Shown: positions 1 through 9,400 of the stretch, in pieces
Numbering within the stretch: the stretch's first letter is position 1
Layout of the letters: each line of letters begins with the position of its first letter
Source of the DNA: Fibrobacteria bacterium AD312
Lineage (GTDB): Bacteria > Fibrobacterota > Fibrobacteria > Fibrobacterales > Fibrobacteraceae
Length of the DNA stretch: 64,000 bases
Assembly: GCA_001462345.1 (NCBI GenBank)
Contig: LIUM01000011.1
Location: forward strand, 32,173 to 96,172
Reading direction: 5' to 3'
The notes under the pieces: model-generated
Told to the model about the DNA's origin: nothing
Databases searched by the model: none
What the model saw: only the letters and a program-made list of their open reading frames with translations
Made by a program: the position numbers and the translations under genes

Positions 1-1
1 G

Positions 2-919
2 CTATGGTCTCTAACTTACGACCAACATGGTGTGTTAGGGTTAGATTATGGTCCTAATATCTCTTGGACTTTTGCAGGCAATACGCCTATTTCCTTTGGT
101 CAGTGGTTGCCTCAACTGACAGGGTCTTTAGATTTTCATTGGATTGAACCACTAGGAGAGAGGCTTCCTTATGGGGAGCAGATCGGTTTTAGAGAAGCTT
201 TTTTACGTTTTCAAGCTTCAGTACAAACCTCTCCTTTTTATGGTGGGTTTATGGTCGGTCTTGGTCTTAGACCTTTCAAAACTAATCCACAAGTAGAAGC
301 TCGTTTTTTATATCAGAGTACAGTTTACTTTAACTCTAATATAGAAATGGTATTAACCGATTCTTCAGGTACTACGATTGCAGACTCTTGGAATGCAGAC
401 TATGTTTTAGATCATGTCTGGAGAGAAAAGTTTTCTAGGGTTGACTTTTCACAAAGTTTTAATGTTTGGATTGATTTTGATTATGCATTAAAAAGTGGGT
501 CTATCTTAGGTTTAGGGACTCATTTAACCCTTACTGATATTCAAACAAAACATGATAATAAAAGTTATGATTATGAACGCAATCTCCCTGTTTTTAGTAG
601 AGATTACATTTTTGAATTGATTTATTTCCATCACATTAAATTGACTCCAAAGTGGAGTTTTGTTTATTATATGAATGGATATCAAACAGGCTTTTTAAAA
701 GATAATGATGGGACACTTTTAAAAGAGTCCTTAACTTATGGAAAAATCATGGCTGGAGCGAATTATCAATCAGAAGACGGCCTTCGTTCTTTTACAGTGA
801 CTCCAGGATTTTGGTTCCGTCCTATGGAAGGGCATTATAACGGAACGCTATTGCAAAAATTCCTTATCCATTTGCAATATCAAGGGCATTTTTCTTTTCC
901 TTTCCGTTCTAGAAAGTAA
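2..919 (+). CDS. Outer-membrane beta-barrel-like protein, 5' end outside window
   Basis: The reading frame is open to the first bases of the window (LWSLTYDQHG precedes the GTG at 32), so the gene starts upstream and the GTG is probably internal. About 306 residues are visible. They show alternating polar/hydrophobic stretches rich in aromatic residues and Gly, and the chain ends in a basic FPFRSRK tail. This pattern suggests a membrane beta-barrel or surface protein, but I recognise no family. Its last 72 bases overlap the convergent gene at 848-1612. Function unknown. Confidence 0.6.
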   Translation, partial: LWSLTYDQHGVLGLDYGPNISWTFAGNTPISFGQWLPQLTGSLDFHWIEPLGERLPYGEQIGFREAFLRFQASVQTSPFYGGFMVGLGLRPFKTNPQVEARFLYQSTVYFNSNIEMVLTDSSGTTIADSWNADYVLDHVWREKFSRVDFSQSFNVWIDFDYALKSGSILGLGTHLTLTDIQTKHDNKSYDYERNLPVFSRDYIFELIYFHHIKLTPKWSFVYYMNGYQTGFLKDNDGTLLKESLTYGKIMAGANYQSEDGLRSFTVTPGFWFRPMEGHYNGTLLQKFLIHLQYQGHFSFPFRSRK

Positions 920-1612
920 AAGAAGATTTCTTTTTCCTTTTTTCTCTTGAACATTTTTGAGCAATGGATCAATGGATGCGTTGTATTTTATTGGGTAAGC
1001 TGAACGAACCCATAAAGAGCCTGAGTTATCAGTACCCTCAAAGTCTAAAATGGCTGGTAATAAAATATCACTAAAAGGTTTCCATGAAAGAATCTTGACT
1101 TCTCGAGAGAGCCCTCTTGCTCCACGCATTTTAAATTGTTTAGGAGAGGGAATAGAGTCATAAATAATAGAGTACCAAGTTTGAGAATAGGCTGTTGCTA
1201 AAATAGATCTTGCTTTTGCACTAGAATCTTGGCAGAAGAAGGCTCCGTTCGCTAGTAGCTCTAGATCGTCCCAGTGTATCGGTGTGTTCCCTATTTTTTC
1301 TTTCAGATGATGTGTAGCCATTTGTCGTTTCACATTTTCTGGTTGAATCCAAAGAATCTGGTAGTCTTTAGTTGTTATGTATAAAAAAGATCTATTATTT
1401 GAAAGATAAACTTGAAATGAATCTGGTGCATTTTCGTGATGTTTCCAAGAAACATCAATATGACACCGGCTGTTTTCACTATTTATAAAACGGCCCTCAA
1501 AATTTACAAGAAAAGATTTTTCTATTAAAGATGGATAACAAATATCTTGAGCAAAAGGTTGCTCAAAGAAAAAGAAGAGAATAATGAAAAGAAAAAAGCG
1601 CATAGTTACCAA
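848..1612 (-). CDS. Secreted protein of unknown function
   Basis: 254 residues beginning with a clear signal peptide (MRFFLFIILFFFFEQPFAQ) and a predicted cut after AQ. The mature part has Cys residues (DICYPS, SRCHID, FFCQDS) and a beta-rich composition somewhat like LolA/outer-membrane lipoprotein-sorting folds, but I cannot assign it to that family with confidence. Two Met starts are possible (1612 or 1603); the second begins directly at the signal peptide. The C-terminal KKGKRNLLLLSRTERKRK is strongly basic and lies in the overlap with the convergent upstream gene, so the true 3' end of one of the two genes could be shorter. An inverted repeat covers the start codon (see findings). Confidence 0.6.
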   Translation of the reverse strand: MVTMRFFLFIILFFFFEQPFAQDICYPSLIEKSFLVNFEGRFINSENSRCHIDVSWKHHENAPDSFQVYLSNNRSFLYITTKDYQILWIQPENVKRQMATHHLKEKIGNTPIHWDDLELLANGAFFCQDSSAKARSILATAYSQTWYSIIYDSIPSPKQFKMRGARGLSREVKILSWKPFSDILLPAILDFEGTDNSGSLWVRSAYPIKYNASIDPLLKNVQEKKGKRNLLLLSRTERKRKMPLILQMDKEFLQ

Positions 1613-1757
1613 TGTATTAAATAGATCATAAAGATAAAAATAATAAACAAGTAACTATGGCTTTTTTTGGAATCACTCAAGGAAGTTGGTACATGGCTTA
1701 ACCAAGCTTTAGAGATTTTCCGTTTTTAATTATCAAGAATAATAGGATTATCTCCAT

Positions 1758-2846
1758 TTATCCTTCTGAGGGAGCTTCATCCGCTTCAACAGAGAGGGCG
1801 TCGTCTGCACCAAGACTAAATAATTGGACGTCTTTCATGTTATCACGAATTTGTATTTCTAATTTTGCCGTAACATCAGGGTTATTCTTTAAGAATAAGC
1901 GCGCATTTTCTCGACCTTGTCCAATACGTTCGTTATTGTAGGAGAACCAAGAACCGCTTTTTTCAATAAGTTCAAGCTCAACACCAAGATCAAGGATGGA
2001 GGCTTCTCTAGAAATGCCTTGCCCATAAAGAATGTCAAATTCGCATTGTAAGAAAGGAGCGGCTACTTTGTTCTTGACGACTTTAATTCTGGTGCGATTA
2101 CCAATGACGTCTTCACCATTTTTAATTGCAGCAATACGACGAATATCAATTCGTTGAGTGGCATAGAATTTAAGAGCATTACCACCGGTCGTTGTTTCTG
2201 GGTTACCAAACATAACGCCGATTTTCATTCGAAGCTGATTAATAAATAGAAGACAAGTGTTGGATTTCGATAAGATGCCTGTTAGTTTTCTAAGTGCTTG
2301 AGACATAAGCCTTGCTTGTAAGCCCATGTGACTATCTCCCATTTCGCCATTGATTTCAGCTTGGGGGACAAGAGCCGCTACAGAATCCACAACAATAATA
2401 TCGACGGCTCCTGAACGAACAAGAGTTTCTACAATGTCTAACGCTTGTTCGCCTGTATCTGGTTGAGAAACGAGAAGCTCTTCAATTTTGACACCTAATT
2501 TACGAGCATAAGTAGCATCAAAGGCATGTTCTGCATCGATAAATGCAGCAACACCTCCGCATTTTTGAGCTTCTGCAATGGCATGAAGTGTGAGTGTTGT
2601 TTTACCAGAAGATTCGGGCCCATAAATTTCAATAATACGGCCTCTAGGAAAACCTCCAACGCCAAGAGCCATATCTAATTGAATACAGCCGCTTGGAATG
2701 ACGGGAATATCTTGAATAGGTTGACTCCCTAAAGTCATGATAGACCCTTTTCCGTAGTTTTTTTCAATTTGAGCAATTGCTGCTTCTACGGCCTTTGCTT
2801 TTTCGTTCGTAGCGGTTTTTGCTTCAGGTGTTGCCTTCTTTGCCAT
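1758..2846 (-). CDS. recA: Recombinase RecA
   Basis: DNA-dependent ATPase that forms the strand-exchange filament in homologous recombination and promotes LexA self-cleavage. The 362 residues match the usual RecA length. Walker A is GPESSGKT at residues 76-83; Walker B-type [15 protein letters not shown] and the L2-region [21 protein letters not shown] are present. The C-terminus is acidic ([16 protein letters not shown]), as is normal. A good ribosome site (GGAG) lies just before the ATG. It lies 56 bases after cinA on the same strand, an arrangement seen in many bacteria, so co-transcription from upstream of cinA is likely. Confidence 0.98.
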   Translation of the reverse strand: MAKKATPEAKTATNEKAKAVEAAIAQIEKNYGKGSIMTLGSQPIQDIPVIPSGCIQLDMALGVGGFPRGRIIEIYGPESSGKTTLTLHAIAEAQKCGGVAAFIDAEHAFDATYARKLGVKIEELLVSQPDTGEQALDIVETLVRSGAVDIIVVDSVAALVPQAEINGEMGDSHMGLQARLMSQALRKLTGILSKSNTCLLFINQLRMKIGVMFGNPETTTGGNALKFYATQRIDIRRIAAIKNGEDVIGNRTRIKVVKNKVAAPFLQCEFDILYGQGISREASILDLGVELELIEKSGSWFSYNNERIGQGRENARLFLKNNPDVTAKLEIQIRDNMKDVQLFSLGADDALSVEADEAPSEG

Positions 2847-2902
2847 ATTTTTCTCCAGTGGTTCTATGCTCTATTATGAGCGATTGTTATTTAATATACT
2901 AA

Positions 2903-4174
2903 TTACTGCACTTGTGAGCAAGTGTTTTTTTGTTCAAGTATTGAAAGTCTTAAACGATTCAATGCTTTATAAACGTTTTTCATTTGAATTTCTTCACGAT
3001 TTCCGAAAAAAAGTTCAGAAAAAGCAAATTTTTCTTTTTTTGAGGCTATTGCGACCCAGACAAACCCAACGGGTTTCTCTTTGGAGCCTCCAGATGGACC
3101 AGCAATTCCAGAAGTGGCAATGGCCCAATCGCAATTTAATACATCAAGCGTGTGTTCTGCCATAGACAAAACAGTAGCTTCGCTAACAGCTCCTTCTGTA
3201 TTGAGGGTCTCTTCTGGAACTTGAAGTATTTTTGCTTTGATTTCATTTTGATAAGCAACCACCCCTCCCTTAAAAATAAGAGAAGATCCTGGTTCTTTCA
3301 CTATTTCAGAGGCGAGTAAGCCTCCCGTACAGGATTCTGCAACGCCAAGAGTTTGATTCCTCTCTTTTAAAAGATCCATAATGACTTGAATCAGGTTTTT
3401 CCCATTATCAGAAATGAGCATTTGATTTGCTTTTTTTCCTAAAGCACCTACAAACAATTGTGTTGCCTTATTTAGCGCCTCTTCTGATTTACAAGTGTAA
3501 ATACGAAAAACTAAGCAATCCTTCGTGGGGAGGCTACTCCAATACACGCCGTCTTCAAAAGAGAAAGTTCTAAGTAACGCTTCCAGTGCAGATTCAGAAA
3601 GCCCAAATAAGCGTAAATCTTTATTATACCAAGTTACTGTTTTTTTGGTTTGAAGCCAGGGTACTAGATGGGTCTGGAACATGGTTTTCATTTCAGAGGG
3701 AACACCAGGAAAACAGAATAAATGAAAATCACCATCGTCCATTTGAAAGCCAGGAGCACTACCCACAGGATTATCTAGAACAATGGCGCCTTCTGGGAAA
3801 CAAGCTTGAATCTTATTTGTGTCTAAATAAGGAATCTTTCTTTTTTGAAACCAAACCTTAATTTTGTCTTCATAAATGGAATTATAAACTAAGGGTTTAG
3901 AAAAGGTATCTGCAATCAATTGACGAGTTTGGTCGTCTGCAGTAGGGCCAAGCCCACCAGTAATAATGACTATGGATACACCCGCTTTTTTTAACATTTG
4001 AAATGTTTGGTTCCAGTAAAAGGCATTATCGGGTAGAGATAAATGAAAGGCCACATTAAAACCCAATTGACGGCACTCGCCTGAAAGCCAGTAGGCGTTT
4101 GTGTTTAAGGTGAACCCTTGAGTGAGTTCAGTACCGATAGAGATGATGGCGACTTCTGGTATTGTGTTTGTCAT
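2903..4174 (-). CDS. cinA: CinA family nicotinamide-nucleotide amidase
   Basis: 423 residues with the two classical parts. The N-terminal MoaB/MogA-like (COG1058) domain at about 5-170 has IISIGTELTQGFTLNTN and ITGGLGPTADDQTRQ. The C-terminal CinA amidohydrolase domain at about 255-415 has VAESCTGGLLASEI and ATSGIAGPSGG. The family deamidates NMN in pyridine-nucleotide recycling; in some bacteria the gene is induced with competence or DNA damage. It sits directly upstream of recA and is probably in one transcript with it. A perfect 8-bp inverted repeat lies about 33 bases before the start codon. Confidence 0.93.
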   Translation of the reverse strand: MTNTIPEVAIISIGTELTQGFTLNTNAYWLSGECRQLGFNVAFHLSLPDNAFYWNQTFQMLKKAGVSIVIITGGLGPTADDQTRQLIADTFSKPLVYNSIYEDKIKVWFQKRKIPYLDTNKIQACFPEGAIVLDNPVGSAPGFQMDDGDFHLFCFPGVPSEMKTMFQTHLVPWLQTKKTVTWYNKDLRLFGLSESALEALLRTFSFEDGVYWSSLPTKDCLVFRIYTCKSEEALNKATQLFVGALGKKANQMLISDNGKNLIQVIMDLLKERNQTLGVAESCTGGLLASEIVKEPGSSLIFKGGVVAYQNEIKAKILQVPEETLNTEGAVSEATVLSMAEHTLDVLNCDWAIATSGIAGPSGGSKEKPVGFVWVAIASKKEKFAFSELFFGNREEIQMKNVYKALNRLRLSILEQKNTCSQVQ

Positions 4175-4206
4175 TGTTTTACCTTATTTCTAAAACTAGA
4201 ATAGAT

Positions 4207-4227
4207 TTTTGACATTTTTTGTCAAAA
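4207..4227. promoter_or_regulatory. Inverted repeat upstream of cinA-recA, possible operator
   Basis: Arms TTTTGACA (4207-4214) and TGTCAAAA (4220-4227) are perfect inverted copies separated by five T. The site lies about 33 bp before the cinA start, where an operator for the cinA-recA transcript would be expected, and about 90 bp before the divergent gene at 4317. It does not look like the LexA motif I remember for Fibrobacter succinogenes (TGC/GTGCA type). The role is inferred from position only. Confidence 0.35.
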
Positions 4228-4316
4228 CCGAAAAAAGTGGTTTTTTTAGGAAAAAAGCCTTTTAAAAGATAAGTAAGCGTGATTATTCATGCTTTAGTTT
4301 TTATCTTTATCATTCA

Positions 4317-5288
4317 ATGGATTTACTATTAAAATGGTTTGTCTCTGTCTTCTTCTTTCTATCAATGTCTATCGGTCTGGCATTTGCAGATGATACACCT
4401 CTTGTTCAAGGGAAAACAGGGATAGAAGCTTTAGATACTTTAGCGACTCACGAATGGGATGTTTCTACGAAGCGAAAATCTCTTCCTTTAACTTTGCTTT
4501 CGGGCATTTTACCTGGTGGAGCTCAGATCTATTCGGAACATTACGTTCGAGGGGGATTCCTAATAGGGATTGAACTCGCTTTAGTCTATGAAGTATTTAT
4601 CAATAAAACGTTTCAACAAGATCGTCGTTTTGAGCTTGCTCGTCCATTACAAGACTCCGTTGCTTTTTATAACAATTTAATACGAAACACTTCTGATATA
4701 GAGGCCTTGACTTCTTTACATTCCAAACGTTCTGTTTTTATCAATAACATAAAACGAATAAGTGATAAAAAAATGGAAGAAGAAGATTTGCGTAAGGCAG
4801 AACTCGCGTGGCTAGTAGGTCTTCATGTCTATGGTTTTATAGATGGCTATGGCATTTGGAGAAATAATCGCGGTCGAAATTTTGAACAAAAGTCTTCCAA
4901 AAAAGCAGTGTTACTTGCTTTGATTCCTGGGCTAGGTCAAATGTATAATGATGAGTTTGGAAAAGCGGGATTACTTTATATGGGATTAATAGGAGCCTTG
5001 ACTAGTATTAATACAAGCCAGAACGTTGTTGAATATTATTTAGAACGTCGAAGAGTAATGACTGCAGAAAGTGCTTCTAGCACAGAAATAGATTACTTAA
5101 CAGAAAGAATTACTTATTACAGAAAAAATCGGAATCAGTATATTTGGGGTGCGGCGTTAATTTATCTGTATTCTATTGGCGATGCCTTTGTAGATGCTAT
5201 GATGAGCGATTTTGATAACCCTGTTCATTTTGCACTATTACCAAACTTTAAGGGCGGATTACAAGCCGCGTTCTTACTAGACTTTTAA
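4317..5288 (+). CDS. Membrane protein with two DUF5683-like segments
   Basis: 323 residues with an N-terminal signal sequence (WFVSVFFFLSMSIGLAFAD). Two similar segments each have a Pro-Gly turn and a hydrophobic helix: GILPGGAQIYSEHYVRGG at about 62-79 and LIPGLGQMYNDEFGKAG at about 202-218. This PG-x-GQ-Y-x-x-x-x-x-KG pattern is that of DUF5683/TM2-like proteins in Gram-negative bacteria, whose function is unknown. The middle part is charged and helical. No good Shine-Dalgarno precedes the ATG. The gene is divergent from cinA and ends 3 bp from the convergent phosphatase gene. Confidence 0.7.
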   Translation: MDLLLKWFVSVFFFLSMSIGLAFADDTPLVQGKTGIEALDTLATHEWDVSTKRKSLPLTLLSGILPGGAQIYSEHYVRGGFLIGIELALVYEVFINKTFQQDRRFELARPLQDSVAFYNNLIRNTSDIEALTSLHSKRSVFINNIKRISDKKMEEEDLRKAELAWLVGLHVYGFIDGYGIWRNNRGRNFEQKSSKKAVLLALIPGLGQMYNDEFGKAGLLYMGLIGALTSINTSQNVVEYYLERRRVMTAESASSTEIDYLTERITYYRKNRNQYIWGAALIYLYSIGDAFVDAMMSDFDNPVHFALLPNFKGGLQAAFLLDF

Positions 5289-5291
5289 GAA

Positions 5292-5906
5292 TTAGTCCAT
5301 CGCTAAAGGGGGTTGAGGAATCCCTTCATGAAGGGTTTCAAAGCGACCTTGAATGCGACCATTTTCATCGGCATTAAATTCAAAGCGGGTGACCATAGCA
5401 TAGCCAAAAGTCCCTTCTACAAATTCATGGTCAGGAACACCACAAAACGTATGCTGTAAAGAAGCAATGACGCCAGCGTGGGTAACCCAAGCAATTTCTC
5501 CCATATCCATAGAATTCACAATCGCTTTTGAAACGCGCTTATCTACATCATAAAAAGACTCGCCATTACCAGGAAACTGATAGCCTCTAAGATTTGCTTT
5601 CCAAGCGTTCATTTCTTCTCTAGGAAGATCAATTAATCTTCTGTTTTCCCAATCACCAAAAAAAACTTCGATAATGGATTCGTTAATTTCAAAAGGAATA
5701 TTTAAGTGATTGCTGACTTTTTCTGCAAGGCGACGGCATCGAAGTAGAGGGCTAGAATAGAGCTTGTTGATTTTTGCTGAATTTAAGGCTTCTAAGGCAG
5801 GAGGGTATTCTTCTTCAAAAGAGGGGGATACATCAAAATCAGTTCTACCATAACAGACATGGTTAATATTTAAGGGTTTTGTATGTCTAATTGTCCATAA
5901 AATCAT
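5292..5906 (-). CDS. Histidine phosphatase family protein (CobC/phosphoglycerate mutase-like)
   Basis: 204 residues. The catalytic phospho-histidine motif is at the N-terminus (TIRHTKP, Arg7-His8), followed by CYGRTDFDVS, which resembles the YGxTD segment of alpha-ribazole phosphatases. Further family features are SSPLLRCRRLAE, the acidic residue in FFGDWENR and the second active-site His in WVTHAGVIAS. The enzyme would remove phosphate from a small substrate. Alpha-ribazole-5'-phosphate is possible, but no cobalamin genes lie nearby, so the substrate is open. The SRP RNA gene lies just upstream on the same strand and ends in its own terminator. Confidence 0.85.
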   Translation of the reverse strand: MILWTIRHTKPLNINHVCYGRTDFDVSPSFEEEYPPALEALNSAKINKLYSSPLLRCRRLAEKVSNHLNIPFEINESIIEVFFGDWENRRLIDLPREEMNAWKANLRGYQFPGNGESFYDVDKRVSKAIVNSMDMGEIAWVTHAGVIASLQHTFCGVPDHEFVEGTFGYAMVTRFEFNADENGRIQGRFETLHEGIPQPPLAMD

Positions 5907-5970
5907 AAAAACAACATAAAAAAAGACGTTTGATACGCCTGCATAAGAGTAAAGTGTGGTGGAAAAAAGT

Positions 5971-6063
5971 CCTAGACTACCTGCAGCACATAAAAATTCA
6001 CAAGTCCGTTGCTGCTTTCGCCCTGGCGATTTACCCGCAAATAGTCATTGCGCAGGGTCTAGG
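5971..6063 (-). ncRNA. ffs: Signal recognition particle RNA, small bacterial (4.5S) type
   Basis: Read on the minus strand this is a single long hairpin of about 93 nt. The ends CCTAGAC and GTCTAGG pair, followed by CCTGC/GCAGG. The apex is the diagnostic SRP domain IV: CAGG on the 5' side, a GC stem with GAAA tetraloop, then AGCA on the 3' side (within 6011-6028), the binding site of Ffh. A short T run (plus-strand A run 5962-5967) follows as a terminator. The tetraloop is GAAA rather than the common GGAA, still a GNRA loop. The + strand frame across this region encodes nothing recognisable. Confidence 0.88.
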
Positions 6064-6457
6064 AAAAAAAAATATAGTAATATAATTCTTTTTTTCATTT
6101 TTTATTTGAAAAAAATGAAGCAGCCAAAAAATCGAGGTTGTTTGTAGCTTAAAAAACATAAAATTGTAACAAAATCATAAGTCTATCATACTCAATCAGT
6201 TGCTGTTTTATTTTTTTTAGAACTATGCAAAAAGGAGCAACAACCATCATCTTTTTTTGATTTCTTTTAAAAAGAACAGTAATTTGTAGCATTTTTTAGT
6301 GTTTTTTTCTATTTTTGATACAGTAAAAAATATTTTACAGTAATGCAGTGCCCTATGACTACAATTCTCTTTGAACGTAATATGTTTTTTTCTATTTATT
6401 CCTCTGGTGTTATTCTAGGTTGGAATATTGTGTGTCTTTTTTTGTGGGGAATATCCT
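6064..6457. other. AT-rich intergenic region before the cadherin-repeat gene
   Basis: Between the SRP RNA gene (whose minus-strand promoter must lie here; TATATT-like boxes are seen at about 6070-6085) and the ATG at 6458. Long T tracts and a small inverted repeat (ACAGTAAAA / TTTTACAGT-like, about 6320-6342) are visible. A 40-codon hydrophobic frame from 6355 overlaps the next gene's start but has no ribosome site. I see no confident gene. Confidence 0.4.
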
Positions 6458-9400
6458 ATGCTTATAAGAAATTTTGAGCAAATGTTAACATTCGGAAGCA
6501 TCTTGTGTCTTCTTTTAGTGGTGCCGTCTTTTGCAGCTTCACTCGCTCCACTTTATTTTGACGGCGTTGCTCCTGAAAATCAGCAGCAATATTGGGATGA
6601 CTTAATGAAGTATAAGTTGTGGGGTACACACGGGATTGTATTCAACAAAGAAAATGTGACTATTGCGGAGCAAAGTGGTTATAGTGGTACAGCACATGGT
6701 CCTGTTATTTTTAATAATGGACGACACAATGTAGGTGGCCCAATTCTGGTTGGAGGCAAGCTTCAGTTTGCACCAGGGAATACCTCAATGGCGAATGATA
6801 CTCTCTTTAGTGGCTACGTTCGAGTTTTGGATTCTGTGACGATAGCCGATTATAGAGGTAATCCTGATGGGGATATCTCAAAATCTTTTTATAAGGCTAT
6901 TTACTGTGTAGCGGGTAGCATACGAACGAATAATTTTAATGCTTACGATGGTGGAATAGGTGTTTGGGTAGATTCTCTAAATGCTTTTTACGGCACTGCG
7001 GTGAACAATACAGGTACTCCTGTTTCTGCTGATGGAAGTTATGGAGACTGCCCTTCTGAAGTGCCTCCAGTAGATACCCATCTGTCTGTGCCATTATGGA
7101 CCAAGCCAGATACAATTTCTTGGGGAGCAGCTGTTGAAGTTTCTAATTCGACTCCTAGTAAAATTGCCTACATTCATGTACCGCCAGAGGATTTAGCTGT
7201 AGGGGATACGGGTACTTATGATATGTACCTCACTAGAATTCGCATGCTGGGTTCAACAGGTCTTAAAGTGTTTGTGTTGATGCCTCCAGGCGGTCGTTTA
7301 ACTCGTATTTTGTTACAAGAACAATTGCAGGTAGATCCTTCAGCAAATGATGCTAATATTCGTGTTGTATATGCCAATAGTGATGCTACATTTGATCGTG
7401 CGACAATGCAATGGACTTGGGATCCTTCCAAAGCAACTTTTGTAACTAATGATGAGTATGCGGGTAATTTGTTAATCTATTCCCCAACTGGAATTTCTTG
7501 GAGTGCTATGGTGAATCCAATATTTCAGGGCACTTTCATGACTCCTGGCATATTTTCTATCAAGGATCATTTCACATTGGCTGGTCAATTGATTTCTGAT
7601 TCTTTGCATTTTGAGTCCAATATCAAAGGCGATTTTCGCTATGTTCCTTTTGATCCTCCTATTTTAAATATTGATCCTACTGCTAATGGTGGGGGTATAT
7701 ACCCAGAATTGAATCAGGATCAAAAAATTGATATTACTTTGGATTCATTACCTAAGACTAATGTTTATTTTGATTACTGTTTTGAAGTAGATACAGCAAC
7801 TGTTCATGTAACAGGCCTTGCTAGAGCCGACGATTTTGGTCTTTTATCAAATGGTTCACCTCTTCCTATATGTGGCGTGGACTCCTCTAGTGTTGTGATT
7901 CTTGCGGGCAATAAACAACCAGATTCTGCTCACGCTGTATACTTTAATCCTATTATTGATGGACTTGAAGAACCGCAAGAAACGCTCAAGATTAACATAT
8001 TCAATTTAAGTGGAGCCGTTCTTGAAGGCAATAAAAAAACGGGTTCTTTTGATTTGAAAATTGCAGACACCGATTTAAAACCAGTTGTTAGAGATACCGT
8101 TATTTCTGGTTATGAAGATGATACACTTCAGTTTGATTCCACTTATTTTCCTTTCTCATCGATAGATACCGACCCAGATACATTGATTTCGATTACGATT
8201 ACCTCTTTGCCTCATGTGGGCTCTTTATTACTTGATAATGTTCTTGTTACAAAAGATCAAGTGATTTCAAAAGACAGCCTTTCTTACTTGACTTTTATTG
8301 GTGCACCAGATTCGAGTGGTTCTCCTTATACCACATTTGATTTCATTGCAGAAACTAAATGGGGATTCAGTCATGTTTCTGCCACAATCTCAGTCAATTT
8401 ATTGCCTGTAAATGATACGCCCCAAATGAACGATAGCTTGTTTTTCACGATTGCTGAAAATAGTCTTGTGGGTGCTTTAGTTGGTACTGTGGTCGCTGAT
8501 GATCCTGATAGTGCATCTATTTTTACTTACACTCTTATTCCTGGTGGCGATGGGGATGCCCTCTTTAACGTAGCTTCCGATGGCAAGGTGACAGTAAAAT
8601 CAGCGATATTAAACTATGAAGTGAAAAAAGAGTATTATATCACTGTAGAAGCTACAGATAATGGAATCGGTGGCGTGGCTCCATATTTAAGCGACACTAC
8701 AGTAGTAAAGATTACCATATTAGACGTGAATGAAGCTCCTGTGGTAAATGATACTTCTTGGAGTTTTGCTGAAAACAATGTAGATGGTTTAGATATCGGC
8801 ACAGTGATAGTGACAGATGAAGATGCCCTCAGTACACATACATTTACTTTAAGTGGAAGTTCCTTATTTGAGATTGATGCTTCTGGTATTATTTCGGTGG
8901 CTCCAGGTGTAATCTTTGACTATGAAACGATGGCTCATACTTATACCCTAAAGGTGATAGTAAAAGATAATGGCTTAAATGGAGTGGGTGCTTCTCTTGC
9001 AGATACAGCCACGGTGACGATTACGCTTTCAAACGTGAATGAGGCTCCTGTAATCGCTAATCAGAGTTTTAATGTCCCAGAAAATAGTGCCGCTGCTACG
9101 CTTGTCGGTAACTTGGTTGCTACAGATCCAGAAAATGGTGCTTTAACTTATTCTATTCTTTCTGGAAATTCAGCAGGTCATTTCACGATGGATGCGACAG
9201 GAAAAATCACTGTGAATACATCTAATACACTAAATTACGAAAGCGATAGCGTTTATACCTTAGTCGTACAAATTTCAGATGATGGTCTTGCTAATCCAGC
9301 AAACGTGTTAACAAGTACCGCTACCATTACCATTAATGTTCAAAATGTGAATGAAGCTCCTGTTGTTAGTGATGCCTCTTGGAGCTTTGACGAAAATAAT

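Noticed and set aside
32..919. GTG at 32 as the true start of the first gene
   Set aside because: The frame is open upstream to the window edge and the sequence has no signal peptide, so the start is outside.
5956..6147. 63-codon + strand frame
   Set aside because: It runs across the SRP RNA gene in antisense direction, shows no protein family features and has an AT-rich tail.
6355..6477. 40-codon hydrophobic frame (MTTILFERNMFFSIYSSG...)
   Set aside because: It has one possible membrane helix but no ribosome site, and it overlaps the start of the cadherin-repeat gene.
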